Positions 38,972 through 47,955 of a stretch of 64,000 bases of DNA are shown one piece after another. Under the pieces are notes generated by a model that was not told the origin of the DNA, did not search any database, and saw only the letters and a program-made list of their open reading frames with translations. Where the stretch lies: the NCBI GenBank assembly GCA_903849645.1, contig CAINJJ010000054.1, positions 1-64,000 on the forward strand. Reading direction: 5' to 3'. The stretch comes from an uncultured Acidobacteriaceae bacterium (lineage in GTDB: Bacteria; Acidobacteriota; Terriglobia; Terriglobales; Acidobacteriaceae). Position numbers and translations under genes: made by a program. The first letter of the stretch is position 1; every line of letters begins with the position of its first letter.

Positions 38972-40324
38972 ATGGGGTCAACGCCTGCCAAGTGGAGAGA
39001 GGAACTGCGCGCCATGGTGGCGCTGGCGGTTCCTGTCGTCCTGAGCGAGCTTGGCTGGATGGCGCAGAGCGTCGTCGACACCATCATGGTGGGCAAGCTG
39101 GGGCCGGTATCGATTGGCGCGGTGGCCCTGGGCAACGCCGTTTATTACACTGTCGCCCTCTTTGGGTTTGGACTGTTGCTTGGCCTCGATACTCTGGTGG
39201 CGCAGGCCTATGGGCGCCGCGACCACGACGGCTGCCACCGGTGGCTGGCGCAGGGCATCTACCTGGCGTGCATCGTGACCCTGCCGCTGATGTTGCTGAT
39301 TGCCCTGGCGAGCTTCGGATTTGCCCCCTTCGGGATTGCCCCGGAGGTGGCCGGGCCGGCGGCAAGCTACCTGCGGGTCCTCAACTGGAGCACCCTTCCA
39401 CTGCTGCTCTATGGGGGCACCCGGCGGTATCTTCAGGCGGTGGGCCAGGTGAGGGTGGTGACGGTCACCTTTGTGGCTGCCAACCTGTTGAACTGGCTGG
39501 GCAACTGGGTGCTGATCTATGGGCACTGGGGCATGCCGGCGATGGGCGTAAGGGGCTCCGCGCTTTCGACAGTGCTGGCGCGGGTGCTGATGGCCGCCTC
39601 GCTGATTGGTTTTGCATGGCGCTATGAGCGGCAGCGCGGACACCCGCTGTTCCGGCATTGGCCTGGGCCGAGTTTCACGGCGATCCTGCAGCTTGCGCGT
39701 ATTGGCGCACCGGCGGCGGGCCAGATTCTGCTCGAAGTGGGCGCATGGAACATGGCCACGCTCTTTGCCGGGTGGCTCACGCCGGTGGCCCTGGCAACGC
39801 ATCAGATCGCTCTCAACTACGCATCGCTCACGTACATGGTGCCGCTGGGAGTCTCTGCCGCCGCGGCGGTCAGCGTGGGCCATGCCGTGGGCGCCGGGGA
39901 CGCGGAGCGCGCCCAACGCGCCGGTTGGCTCGCGCTGGGGCTGGGCACGGGGTTCATGCTGCTGGCGGCGGTAGGGTTTCTGGCGGCCCCAGGACCGCTG
40001 GTCGCGCTGTATACGAGCGACCCGCAGGTGATGGCGGTTGGTCCCAGCCTGCTGGGGCTGGCTGCGGCGTTTCAGATTTTTGATGGCATCCAAACCGTTT
40101 CAACCGGGGCGCTGCGCGGGCTGGGCGAGACGCGGGTTCCCATGCTGGCCAACCTGGTGGGCTATTGGGTGCTGGGTTTGCCGCTGGGCCTTGGCCTGTG
40201 TTTTCTGCTCCATTGGGGCATCTATGGGCTGTGGATCGGGCTGACGGTGGCGTTAATTGTCATCGCGGCCACCTTGCTGCAGCGGTGGCGGCGGGACTCT
40301 GCGATGCCGGCGCTATCTCGCTGA
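38972..40324 (+). CDS. MATE-family multidrug/metabolite efflux transporter
   Basis: 450 residues with about 12 membrane helices. The MATE-type N-half reads L-A-V-P-V-V-L-S-E-L-G-W-M-A-Q-S-V-V-D-T-I-M-V-G-K-L-G with G-L-D-T-L-V-A-Q-A-Y-G. The duplicated C-half has G-A-P-A-A-G-Q-I-L-L-E-V-G and A-T-H-Q-I-A-L-N. Such proteins exchange Na+ or H+ for cationic drugs or metabolites at the inner membrane. Substrate unknown. Confidence 0.9.
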   Translation: MGSTPAKWREELRAMVALAVPVVLSELGWMAQSVVDTIMVGKLGPVSIGAVALGNAVYYTVALFGFGLLLGLDTLVAQAYGRRDHDGCHRWLAQGIYLACIVTLPLMLLIALASFGFAPFGIAPEVAGPAASYLRVLNWSTLPLLLYGGTRRYLQAVGQVRVVTVTFVAANLLNWLGNWVLIYGHWGMPAMGVRGSALSTVLARVLMAASLIGFAWRYERQRGHPLFRHWPGPSFTAILQLARIGAPAAGQILLEVGAWNMATLFAGWLTPVALATHQIALNYASLTYMVPLGVSAAAAVSVGHAVGAGDAERAQRAGWLALGLGTGFMLLAAVGFLAAPGPLVALYTSDPQVMAVGPSLLGLAAAFQIFDGIQTVSTGALRGLGETRVPMLANLVGYWVLGLPLGLGLCFLLHWGIYGLWIGLTVALIVIAATLLQRWRRDSAMPALSR

Positions 40325-40449
40325 AATATCGCCAGTTGGTCCGAGCCGAAACGGCTCTTGGGCGGCTTCCTATGCTCCCCTCATCGTTGAAAGGACTCAA
40401 ACCGGTTACTGTCGCGCCTCAAAGCAGGGCATTGAACCTCGAAGGTGAC

Positions 40450-40455
40450 TATAAT
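40450..40455 (+). promoter_or_regulatory. Possible -10 element of korAB
   Basis: A perfect TATAAT about 60 bases before the chosen korA start at 40514. It lies just inside a longer frame that could start at GTG 40445 and argues against that start. No good -35 at 16-18 bases; TTGAAC is at 12. Confidence 0.4.
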
Positions 40456-40513
40456 CACAAGCGGAACGAAAGAAAGACTCTTTCCAGAAATCACCGGAAG
40501 GGAATTCCGCCAA

Positions 40514-42355
40514 ATGGCGACAGGCGACCTCGCCCTGGGTCACGAACAGGGCGCTCTCAGCGCAAACAAGCGCATCAGCAACGATTTCAGCATCAACGTA
40601 GCAACGGTGAACGGGTCCGGCTCGCAATCCGCCAATAGCGTACTGCTGAAAAGCATCTTCGGAATGGGCGTTCCCGTTAGTGGAAAGAACCTCTTCCCGT
40701 CGAACATTGCCGGTCTTCCCACCTGGTACACCATTCGCGCAAGCAAAGACGGGTATGTAGCCCGCAAGCGCGCGGCGGAAGTGCTGGTGGCGTTGAACCC
40801 CGAGACCGCACGGCAGGACATGCTCGACATGCCGGCGGGCGGCGCGGCCATTTACGAGGAGAACTTCAACCTCCAGCAATATCGCGACGATGTGGTCTGC
40901 TACCCGGTGCCTTTTGACAAGATCACCGCAGCCATCTGTCCCGAGGCCAAGCTGCGCAAGCTGGTCAGGAACATGGTGTATGTGGGCGTGGCCGCACAGT
41001 TGCTGCGCATCGACCTTTCTGTGGTCGAGGCTGGCCTGCGCAAGCAGTTTGCCCGCAAGCAGAAGGTTTTTGACCTGAACTATGGAGCCGTCAAGGCGGG
41101 CTTTGAATACGCCGCCGAGAAACTCACCAAGCAGGACCCTTTCGTCATCGAGAGGATGGACCAGACTGCCGGCAAGATCATCATTGACGGCAACGCCGCG
41201 TGCGGCATGGGCGCCGTGTTTGCGGGCGTCACTGTAGTTGCCTGGTATCCCATCACGCCTTCGACTTCGGTTGTGGAAGCCACCACCGACCTGCTGAAGA
41301 AGTTCCGTGTGACCCCCGAGGGCAAGGCCACGTTCGCCGTGATTCAGGCGGAGGATGAACTGGCGGCCATTGGCATGGTTCTAGGGGCTGGCTGGGCTGG
41401 CGCGCGGTCCATGACTGCCACTTCGGGCCCCGGCATCTCGCTGATGGCCGAATTCGCGGGGCTGGGCTACTTTGCCGAGATCCCCGGCGTGATCTTCGAC
41501 GTGCAGCGCACAGGGCCTTCGACGGGCCTGCCCACGCGCACCTCGCAGGCCGACCTGCTTTCGACCGCATTCCTCTCGCACGGCGACACCAAGCACATTG
41601 TGCTGCTGCCGGGCTCAGTGAAGGAGTGCTTCGAGATGGGCCATGAGGCCTTTGACCTGGCCGAACGCATTCAGACGCCGGTCTTTGTGCTCAGCGATCT
41701 CGACCTGGGGATGAACAACTGGATGTCGGAGCAGTTCCAATATCCCGAGAAGCCCCTGGACCGCGGCAAGGTGCTCACGGCCGAGGACCTGAACAGGCTG
41801 GGCAGTTTTGCCCGCTATCGCGATGTGGACGGTGACGGAATCGGCTGGCGTACGCTGCCCGGTACCATGCATCCCAAGGCTGCCTATTTCACGCGCGGCA
41901 CGGGGCATAACGACGCCGCGGGCTACACGGAGAAGCCTGGCGAGTACGTTGCCCTGATGGAGCGGCTGGCGCGCAAGTTTGAGAATGCCCGCGCGCTGGT
42001 GCCCGCGCCGGTCACGGTCAAGGACAAGACTTCAAAGATTGGCTTCCTGGCCTATGGATCAACGGATTTTGCGCTGATTGAAAGCCTGGACGAGATCAAG
42101 AAGCACTATGGGCTGGATGTGGATTACATGCGCATTCGGGCCTACCCGTTCGCGCACGAGATTCACGACTTTGTGGCCTCGCACGAGCGCGTTTACGTGG
42201 TGGAGCAGGACCGCGACGCGCAACTGGCCAGCCTCCTCAAGCTCGACCTGCCTGCCACGGAGGCGGTCAAGCTGCGCAGCATCCTGCACTTTGACGGATT
42301 GCCCATCGATGCCCAGACGATCACAGAAGAGTTTGCCACAAAGGAGGGCCTCTAA
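40514..42355 (+). CDS. korA: 2-oxoacid:ferredoxin oxidoreductase, fused gamma-alpha subunit
   Basis: 613 residues from ATG 40514 (GGAAGGGA ribosome site). The N-terminal ~200 residues are the gamma domain (S-I-N-V-A-T-V-N-G-S-G-S-Q-S-A-N). The alpha pyrimidine-binding domain follows (G-V-T-V-V-A-W-Y-P-I-T-P-S-T-S and A-T-S-G-P-G-I-S-L-M). With KorB it oxidises 2-oxoglutarate or a similar 2-oxoacid with CoA and reduces ferredoxin. The gamma-alpha fusion plus separate beta subunit without a ferredoxin domain is the two-subunit KGOR form. Confidence 0.9.
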   Translation: MATGDLALGHEQGALSANKRISNDFSINVATVNGSGSQSANSVLLKSIFGMGVPVSGKNLFPSNIAGLPTWYTIRASKDGYVARKRAAEVLVALNPETARQDMLDMPAGGAAIYEENFNLQQYRDDVVCYPVPFDKITAAICPEAKLRKLVRNMVYVGVAAQLLRIDLSVVEAGLRKQFARKQKVFDLNYGAVKAGFEYAAEKLTKQDPFVIERMDQTAGKIIIDGNAACGMGAVFAGVTVVAWYPITPSTSVVEATTDLLKKFRVTPEGKATFAVIQAEDELAAIGMVLGAGWAGARSMTATSGPGISLMAEFAGLGYFAEIPGVIFDVQRTGPSTGLPTRTSQADLLSTAFLSHGDTKHIVLLPGSVKECFEMGHEAFDLAERIQTPVFVLSDLDLGMNNWMSEQFQYPEKPLDRGKVLTAEDLNRLGSFARYRDVDGDGIGWRTLPGTMHPKAAYFTRGTGHNDAAGYTEKPGEYVALMERLARKFENARALVPAPVTVKDKTSKIGFLAYGSTDFALIESLDEIKKHYGLDVDYMRIRAYPFAHEIHDFVASHERVYVVEQDRDAQLASLLKLDLPATEAVKLRSILHFDGLPIDAQTITEEFATKEGL

Positions 42356-43393
42356 ATGGCGACCGCAACTCCCACACCCAAGCTGAACCACATAGGCCTT
42401 CCGATCATTGAGTACCGCGGCGGCAAGTCAACGCTCTGCGCCGGCTGCGGCCACAACGCCATCTCCGAGCGCATTATCGACGCCATGTTCGAGATGGGCG
42501 TGGAGCCGGAGCGGGTGATGAAGATGAGCGGCATCGGCTGCTCGTCCAAGAGCCCGGCCTACTTCATGAACCGCTCGCACGCCTTCAACAGCGTGCACGG
42601 GCGCATGGCGGCGGTCTCCACCGGCGCCATCCTGGCCAATCACACCATGACCACCATTGGCGTCTCCGGCGACGGCGACACAGCCTCCATCGGCATGGGC
42701 GGATTTGTCCACCTGCTGCGCCGCAACCTGCCGATGATCTACATCATTGAAGACAACGGCGTTTATGGGCTCACCAAGGGACAGTTCTCGGCCACCGCCG
42801 ACATTGGCTCCAAGCTCAAGACCGGCGTAGTCAACGATCTGCCTGCCATCGACACCTGCGCCCTTGCCATTCAGTTGGGCGCAACGTTTGTGGGCCGCTC
42901 CTTCTCCGGCGACAAGAAGCAGCTTCTCTCCATGTTGAAGGCAGCTATCTCCCACAAGGGGACGGTCATGCTCGACGTCATCAGCCCGTGCGTGACCTTC
43001 AACGATCACGAGGGATCGACCAAGAGCTACAAGTTCATGCAGGAGAACGACGAACCGATCAACGAGATCGGATTCGTGCCGAGCTTCGAGGACATCTCGG
43101 TCGACTACGACTCCGGCCAGGTCTACGACGTGGAGATGCACGACGGCTCAAGCCTGCGCCTGCGCAAGCTGCTCGAGGACTACGACCCCACCAACAAGGC
43201 TGATGCGGTGCGCACCCTCATGGAAGCGCACTCCAACAATGAGGTGCTCACCGGCGTCTTCTACATCAACACGGAGCAGCCAACCTTCATCGACCTCTTG
43301 AATGTGGTTGATGAGCCGCTTGGGCAGCAGCCTGAGTCGGTCACACGGCCGCCCAAGTCCGCTCTCGATGGGCTGATGGCCAACCTCCAGTAA
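42356..43393 (+). CDS. korB: 2-oxoacid:ferredoxin oxidoreductase beta subunit
   Basis: 345 residues starting one base after the korA stop. TPP-binding features: L-C-A-G-C-G-H-N near residue 25 and G-D-G-D-T-A-S-I-G with I-I-E-D-N-G-V-Y-G-L-T-K-G-Q. The cysteines (S-G-I-G-C-S-S-K and C-V-T-F) fit the iron-sulfur cluster ligation of OFOR beta subunits. Substrate preference between 2-oxoglutarate and pyruvate cannot be read with certainty; the pair resembles KorAB. Confidence 0.9.
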   Translation: MATATPTPKLNHIGLPIIEYRGGKSTLCAGCGHNAISERIIDAMFEMGVEPERVMKMSGIGCSSKSPAYFMNRSHAFNSVHGRMAAVSTGAILANHTMTTIGVSGDGDTASIGMGGFVHLLRRNLPMIYIIEDNGVYGLTKGQFSATADIGSKLKTGVVNDLPAIDTCALAIQLGATFVGRSFSGDKKQLLSMLKAAISHKGTVMLDVISPCVTFNDHEGSTKSYKFMQENDEPINEIGFVPSFEDISVDYDSGQVYDVEMHDGSSLRLRKLLEDYDPTNKADAVRTLMEAHSNNEVLTGVFYINTEQPTFIDLLNVVDEPLGQQPESVTRPPKSALDGLMANLQ

Positions 43394-43410
43394 ACCGTTA
43401 CTGAAGTTGA

Positions 43411-43456
43411 GCTCCAACAGAAAAGCCCCGCGGATGCGGGGCTTTTCTGTTGGAGC
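43411..43456. terminator. Perfect bidirectional terminator between korB and cpoB
   Basis: A 21-bp perfect inverted repeat, 43411-43431 against 43436-43456, with a GGAT loop. The stem contains GAAAAGCCCCGC / GCGGGGCTTTTC, so either strand shows a GC core followed by CTTTTC. It serves both convergent genes. Confidence 0.9.
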
Positions 43457-43502
43457 TGAGCAGGAATCGAAGGCACTCAACAACCCGCCTCGGGGCGAAC
43501 CC

Positions 43503-44378
43503 TCAGCGAGCCGAGGGCTTCAGGCCCATACCGCTTAGCTTTGTGCGAGCCTGGGCGGCTTCGGGTGTTTGCGAGTGGCGCTGAATCAGCAGGCGCAGTT
43601 CGCGGATGCCTGCCTCGCGCTTGTTGGTCAGCAGCAGCGAGAGACCCTTGCGCAATTGGGCGGCGGGCGCCTTGGGGCAGCCAGGGAAGCCCTCCAGAAC
43701 TGCGTTATAGGCCTTGATGGCGTCGGCGTAGTTCTGCTGCCGGTAGGCGATCTCGCCCAGATAGAACTGAGCGGAACCGGCCAGGTCGTCGAGCGGATAG
43801 TAGTGCAGCACATCGCCGAACTCACCCGCGGCCACATCGTACTTGGCCGCGTTGTAGTCGCGCACGCCGGCCTGGAATGTCTCCTGGAGGGGCGGTGTCT
43901 GACTCATCGCCGGGGCGGCCGCTCCGGGCATTGCGGTTCCGGGCGCGACGGCGGAGGGCGGATTCTGAATGTTCTGCAACTGCGTCTGCATGTCCTGGAT
44001 GGATTTGTCCATCTTGGCGATGCGGGACTTCAGCTCATCGACGGAGTCGTTGAGCGACTGCACCTGCCCCGAGTTCGCGTCCAGCTTGCCGCTGGTGGCG
44101 TCACCCTGCAGATTGATCTTCTGCTGCAGCGCCTCCACGGTGGCCTTCATGCGATTGGCGTCGTCGGCGGTGTTTTCCGCCAGGTGCTGCAAGACGCCGA
44201 AGCGCGTGTCCATGGTGGACTGGAGCCGCTGCACCATGTCCAGCAACTGCTGTACCTGGGTCTGCAACTCGATCATCTCTTTTGAAGTGGCGTGCGCGGG
44301 AGCCGGCCCGGAAGCCAATAGAAGCGCGCATAGCGCACCGGCAAGAACATGATTGCGAAATGAAAGAATTCTCTGCAT
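43503..44378 (-). CDS. cpoB: Tol-Pal system protein CpoB (YbgF)
   Basis: 291 residues. Signal peptide (V-L-A-G-A-L-C-A-L-L-L-A-S-G-P-A-P-A-H-A), then a coiled-coil segment (~35-140: L-Q-T-Q-V-Q-Q-L-L-D-M-V-Q-R-L). A flexible Pro/Ala linker and a TPR domain follow (Y-N-A-A-K-Y-D-V-A-A-G-E-F, A-Q-F-Y-L-G-E-I-A-Y-R-Q-Q-N-Y, A-Q-L-R-K-G-L-S-L). It works in the periplasm coordinating Tol with peptidoglycan synthesis. Last gene of the tol-pal block; pal is 177 bases upstream. Confidence 0.88.
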   Translation of the reverse strand: MQRILSFRNHVLAGALCALLLASGPAPAHATSKEMIELQTQVQQLLDMVQRLQSTMDTRFGVLQHLAENTADDANRMKATVEALQQKINLQGDATSGKLDANSGQVQSLNDSVDELKSRIAKMDKSIQDMQTQLQNIQNPPSAVAPGTAMPGAAAPAMSQTPPLQETFQAGVRDYNAAKYDVAAGEFGDVLHYYPLDDLAGSAQFYLGEIAYRQQNYADAIKAYNAVLEGFPGCPKAPAAQLRKGLSLLLTNKREAGIRELRLLIQRHSQTPEAAQARTKLSGMGLKPSAR

Positions 44379-44456
44379 TGTTCACCTGTTTGGAGCAGCT
44401 AGGAGATGACAGTCCTTTTTCCAGCAGCAGGCGGTCCACTGCGCGGTCTTCAGCGT

Positions 44457-44490
44457 GGATCCCAGGACTCGATTGCGAGTCCTGGGATTC
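44457..44490. repeat. Long hairpin between pal and cpoB
   Basis: ATCCCAGGACTCG (44459-44471), loop ATTG, CGAGTCCTGGGAT (44476-44488), 13 bp perfect. No T-run follows on the minus strand. It may reduce read-through or mark an mRNA processing site between pal and cpoB. Confidence 0.6.
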
Positions 44491-44554
44491 CAGACAGCCT
44501 CCGTTCGCGGCCTTCCGCCTGCTGACAGTGGGGCCGTCAGCCATTGGCTCCATT

Positions 44555-45292
44555 TTACTGGTCCAGAGAGAATCCGGCACGGCGGTTCTGCTGCCAGCAC
44601 TCCTCGGTCGACTCGGAGCAGAAGGGCTTCTCCTTGCCGTAGCTCACGACGCGGATGCGGCTGGCGGCCACACCGGCTGTGACGAGAGCGTTCTTGGCGG
44701 CGTCGGCGCGGTTCTGGCCCAGGCCGATGTTGTATTCGTTGGAGCCGCGCTCGTCGCAATAGCCGCCGATGACCAGGCGGACACTGGGATGGCTGACCAG
44801 GTAGCTGGCGTCACGAGACAGTGTAGCCTGCGAGTCGGCGCGAATCTCGGCAGCGTCATAGTCATAGAAGATGTCCTGCACATTGGCGCGGAACTCCTCT
44901 TCGGCGCTCATGGTCTTGACAGGGACGACGACTGCCGGCGGCGCATTGACCGTGACGCGCGCGGTAGCTTCGGCCGTTCCGCCCTCGCCGCGGGCCACGA
45001 TGTGGTAGCTGGTGGACGAGGCGGGAGTGACGGTCTTGACGCCTGTGCTGGGCACATCGCCGATGCCGTCAATGGAGATGGATGTGGCGTCCGTGGTGCG
45101 CCAGCTGAGCTGCACCTGGTCTCCAGCGGTCACCAGAGTCGGCGTGGCGGTGATCTGCGCTGTGGGCGCCGGCGCCACGACGGCGGGCGGCGGCGGTGGC
45201 GGCGGCAGCGGTTTCTTCTTGGCGCAGCCTGCCACGGTGAGGAGGGCGACGAGAAGTGCAGCGGGTACCAGAATGCGATTACGTGTGTTCAA
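44555..45292 (-). CDS. pal: Peptidoglycan-associated lipoprotein Pal, with an extra beta domain
   Basis: 245 residues from TTG 45292, which GGAAGGAG precedes. Lipobox L-T-V-A-G-C (Cys about 22). A run of prolines and a ~75-residue Ig/PKD-like segment (A-T-P-T-L-V-T-A-G-D-Q-V-Q-L-S-W, S-T-S-Y-H-I-V-A-R-G) precede the OmpA-like domain. The latter has I-F-Y-D-Y-D, G-Y-C-D-E-R-G-S-N-E-Y-N and L-G-Q-N-R-A-D-A-A. It anchors the outer membrane to peptidoglycan. Classical Pal is ~170 residues; the extra domain is unusual. Confidence 0.9.
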   Translation of the reverse strand: MNTRNRILVPAALLVALLTVAGCAKKKPLPPPPPPPAVVAPAPTAQITATPTLVTAGDQVQLSWRTTDATSISIDGIGDVPSTGVKTVTPASSTSYHIVARGEGGTAEATARVTVNAPPAVVVPVKTMSAEEEFRANVQDIFYDYDAAEIRADSQATLSRDASYLVSHPSVRLVIGGYCDERGSNEYNIGLGQNRADAAKNALVTAGVAASRIRVVSYGKEKPFCSESTEECWQQNRRAGFSLDQ

Positions 45293-45641
45293 TGAAGTGC
45301 TCCTTCCGCGAAATGAGTCTGTCGGTTTGGGGATCTGATCCTCGTTTCCCGCCCCCCCATTTTCGAGCAGTTGTGTGCGGCGAAGGTGAGCCGTAGGGCA
45401 CAGGTCTGCAACGAGCGGAGTGAGTTGCGGTCTTCGGGCCAGTATTCCCGATGAAAACGTTATCGTTGTGGCCGGTACAGCATCCCGATGGATTGGAAAA
45501 CGCGGTTCCGGCATGCCAGTTCGTCTGAACCATTCAGCGCACAAGCCGCATGTGGTTTGGCAACGTAAACATAATAGTGCAGAAATCCGAAACGATTCAC
45601 CGGAAGAAGAAGTTCACCATCGGATTTTTGCCAATTGGGAA

Positions 45642-46991
45642 TCACTTCCAACTCCAGTTGGGCATAAAGTTGTTTCCCGAGTGTGTCAATTGGTGCTGAT
45701 CCGTGCCATCGGCCAGCATGGACCAGATATCCGTGTGCTTGCCAAGGGTACGTTCAAAGACAATGTGGCGTCCGTCCGGCGCCCAGGATGGGAAGTCGTT
45801 GCTGCCTGCCTCATGCGTCAGTTGCAGCCACCGCTTGCTGGCGATGTCCATGACGTAGATGTCCTGTCCGCCGGGCGCGCCTGGGCCGTACTTGCGGTTC
45901 CAACTGAAGGTCAGAAACTGACCGTTCGGGGACCATGAGGGTGAAATCGCGTAGCCGCCGTCGGTCATGCGCTGGATATTTGCCCCGTCCTGGTCCATGG
46001 TGTAGATCTGCGGGAGTCCGGTGCGTCCGCTCACCCAGGCCAGTTCCGTGCCGGTGCGCGGATTCCATGTCGGCGACACGTCCGGACCGCGAAAAGAGGT
46101 GAGGCGGCGCGGGTTGGCTCCGCTTCCATCCGCCACCCAGATTTCGGGGTCGCCGGAGCGCGAGGAGGAGAAGGCAATCTTGGTCCCGTCGCCCGACCAT
46201 GCCGGGGACTGGTTGCTGCCGCCCGCCGTGCCGGCGGGGAAACTGACCAGCCGCCCAAGCTCCAGCGAGAACATGCGAATGGCCCAACCCTGGCTGCCCA
46301 GGGAAGCGAAGGCGATGCGCGCGTTGTCGGGCGAGATGCGCGGTGAAAGCGAGATCGTTCCCAGATGCGTCACTGCGTGCGCGTTCTGCCCGTCGTAGTC
46401 CATCTCCCAGATCTCCTTGGTGCCGCTGCGGGCGCTCACAAAGTAGATTTTGGTCTCCGCGATGCCGTTGATGCCGCCGCCCAGGCGCAGGATGATTTCA
46501 TCGGCAAAGCGGTGGGCAACGGTCCGCGCGGCCTCCTGGCTGGCTTCTTCGTTGTACTGCTTGGCCAGCACCTGGGGACTCACCGTGTTGCGCGCGTCAT
46601 CAAGCCACCCATAGACGATGAGCCGGCCATTGGTGTCCGCGAGGGCGCCAAAGGCAACCATCGCCGCATTGGAGGGCGCCGCAGACCACTGCGCCAGGTT
46701 GATCTCGTTTTGCGAGCCCGGCGTCACCGGCGGAATCATGCTCTTCGACACCAGGTCAAAGATGCCGGCGTTCGCCAGGTCGGTATAGAGCGTGGCGTCA
46801 AAGGCGGCCTTGAGCGCCGGGGTCTGGGGGTCGTCCCCCACCTGTTTGAAGTCGGCAGCGGCGATGCGGATGCGGTCGTTGCCCAGATTGGTGCCCGTGT
46901 GGACCCAATCCTGGGCTCGCACCGCAGCGGGCGCGGCAAGGAGCAAGAGAAACAGGGCAGGGAACAGAAGCCGGAATTGAGTAACTTTCAT
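45642..46991 (-). CDS. tolB: Tol-Pal periplasmic protein TolB
   Basis: 449 residues from ATG 46991 (GGAAGGAT in front). Signal peptide F-P-A-L-F-L-L-L-L-A-A-P-A-A-V-R-A-Q. The N-terminal domain (I-A-A-A-D-F-K-Q-V-G-D-D) is followed by a six-bladed propeller with repeats such as I-S-P-D-N-A-R-I-A-F, W-S-G-D-G-T-K-I-A-F-S-S-S-R-S-G-D-P-E-I-W and W-A-P-D-G-R-H-I-V-F. TolB binds Pal and TolA in the periplasm. In this lineage the order is tolQ-R-A-B-pal-cpoB on one strand. Confidence 0.92.
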   Translation of the reverse strand: MKVTQFRLLFPALFLLLLAAPAAVRAQDWVHTGTNLGNDRIRIAAADFKQVGDDPQTPALKAAFDATLYTDLANAGIFDLVSKSMIPPVTPGSQNEINLAQWSAAPSNAAMVAFGALADTNGRLIVYGWLDDARNTVSPQVLAKQYNEEASQEAARTVAHRFADEIILRLGGGINGIAETKIYFVSARSGTKEIWEMDYDGQNAHAVTHLGTISLSPRISPDNARIAFASLGSQGWAIRMFSLELGRLVSFPAGTAGGSNQSPAWSGDGTKIAFSSSRSGDPEIWVADGSGANPRRLTSFRGPDVSPTWNPRTGTELAWVSGRTGLPQIYTMDQDGANIQRMTDGGYAISPSWSPNGQFLTFSWNRKYGPGAPGGQDIYVMDIASKRWLQLTHEAGSNDFPSWAPDGRHIVFERTLGKHTDIWSMLADGTDQHQLTHSGNNFMPNWSWK

Positions 46992-47139
46992 GCTGCGCGT
47001 GATCCTTCCATGCTGAGACCTGGCCATTGCTGGCAAGAGCTCGAATGCGGGCGATGCTGGGCACCGCTCTTTGCTGTCCAATCGCCGCGGAGCCGTCCGG
47101 GCTTGAGGCTAATCTCTGCAGTGCGCTCATCGATGCGCG

Positions 47140-47928
47140 CTAATACTCACAATAGTACGAAGTCAAAAGCGTACTTTGCCGGTAGTCTGGCGGCAATGCG
47201 CCAAAGGTGTCAACCCGCTGCGCGGCCCGCAAACAAGACCGGTCCAGGGTCGGGCTGCCGCTGGAGCGGTCCATACGCGCATCCCCGACCGAGCCGTCCC
47301 TGCGAATGGTGAAAAAGATATAGGCTCGGGTGCCGCGCGGGGTTCGCGGGTCCACCTCGGGCTTGTTCCAGTTGGTTCCCATCTTGCGGTTGATTCCATC
47401 CACATACCATTGGAACCGGCTGCCAAAGTCGCCGTCGCTCAAGGAAGTTGGACCGCTGGAGGCGCTCTGCGAGGTGGCCCGGGCCATCTGCGACCCCGAC
47501 TGCTCGCCATACTGGGCCCGGTTGTCCTGCTTTGGGGTGGCCTGCTTCTGCGGCACGTGCGGGGCGGTCTGCTGCTGCGGCTTCTTTTGCTTGCCCAGAA
47601 TGGGGATGGCGGTCTCATCCACGGCCTGTTTGGCCTTGGGCGTGGGCTCGGCTGCGGCCTTGCTGGGCGTGTCGGTGGCCAGCACGTTCTGGTTCACCTG
47701 CTCTGAGGGCAAGGGAAGGGCGCTGCTCACCAGGGTTACCTGGATGGCTCCCCCGCTGCCGCTGCTGCCCCACTGGTTGTGATGGAACAGGCCCAGAATG
47801 AATCCGTATGCCACCATGCTGCCGGCCAGGCCGAGATGGAGCAGCAGCGAACCCGCCGCCGGGCGGAAGACCGGGTCCGGCGTCAGCTCACGCTCCAGTT
47901 GCTCGCCACCTTCCAGCACACTGCTCAT
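47140..47928 (-). CDS. TolA/TonB-like energy-transducing protein
   Basis: About 262 residues from Met 47928. One N-terminal membrane helix (L-L-L-H-L-G-L-A-G-S-M-V-A-Y-G-F-I-L-G) follows a cytosolic stretch. A Pro/Lys/Gln-rich periplasmic linker (K-Q-K-K-P-Q-Q-Q, V-P-Q-K-Q-A-T-P-K-Q) leads to a C-terminal TonB/TolA-like domain (A-Y-I-F-F-T-I-R-R-D-G-S-V-G-D-A-R-M). Position between tolR and tolB makes TolA the likely role; by domain it could be annotated as TonB. Confidence 0.8.
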   Translation of the reverse strand: MSSVLEGGEQLERELTPDPVFRPAAGSLLLHLGLAGSMVAYGFILGLFHHNQWGSSGSGGAIQVTLVSSALPLPSEQVNQNVLATDTPSKAAAEPTPKAKQAVDETAIPILGKQKKPQQQTAPHVPQKQATPKQDNRAQYGEQSGSQMARATSQSASSGPTSLSDGDFGSRFQWYVDGINRKMGTNWNKPEVDPRTPRGTRAYIFFTIRRDGSVGDARMDRSSGSPTLDRSCLRAAQRVDTFGALPPDYRQSTLLTSYYCEY

Positions 47929-47955
47929 CGGCTCGGCTCTGTCTCTCAATGACGA

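Noticed and set aside
40445..40513. An earlier GTG start for korA
   Set aside because: It overlaps a perfect TATAAT, and the extra residues are not OFOR-like. The ATG at 40514 has a good ribosome site.
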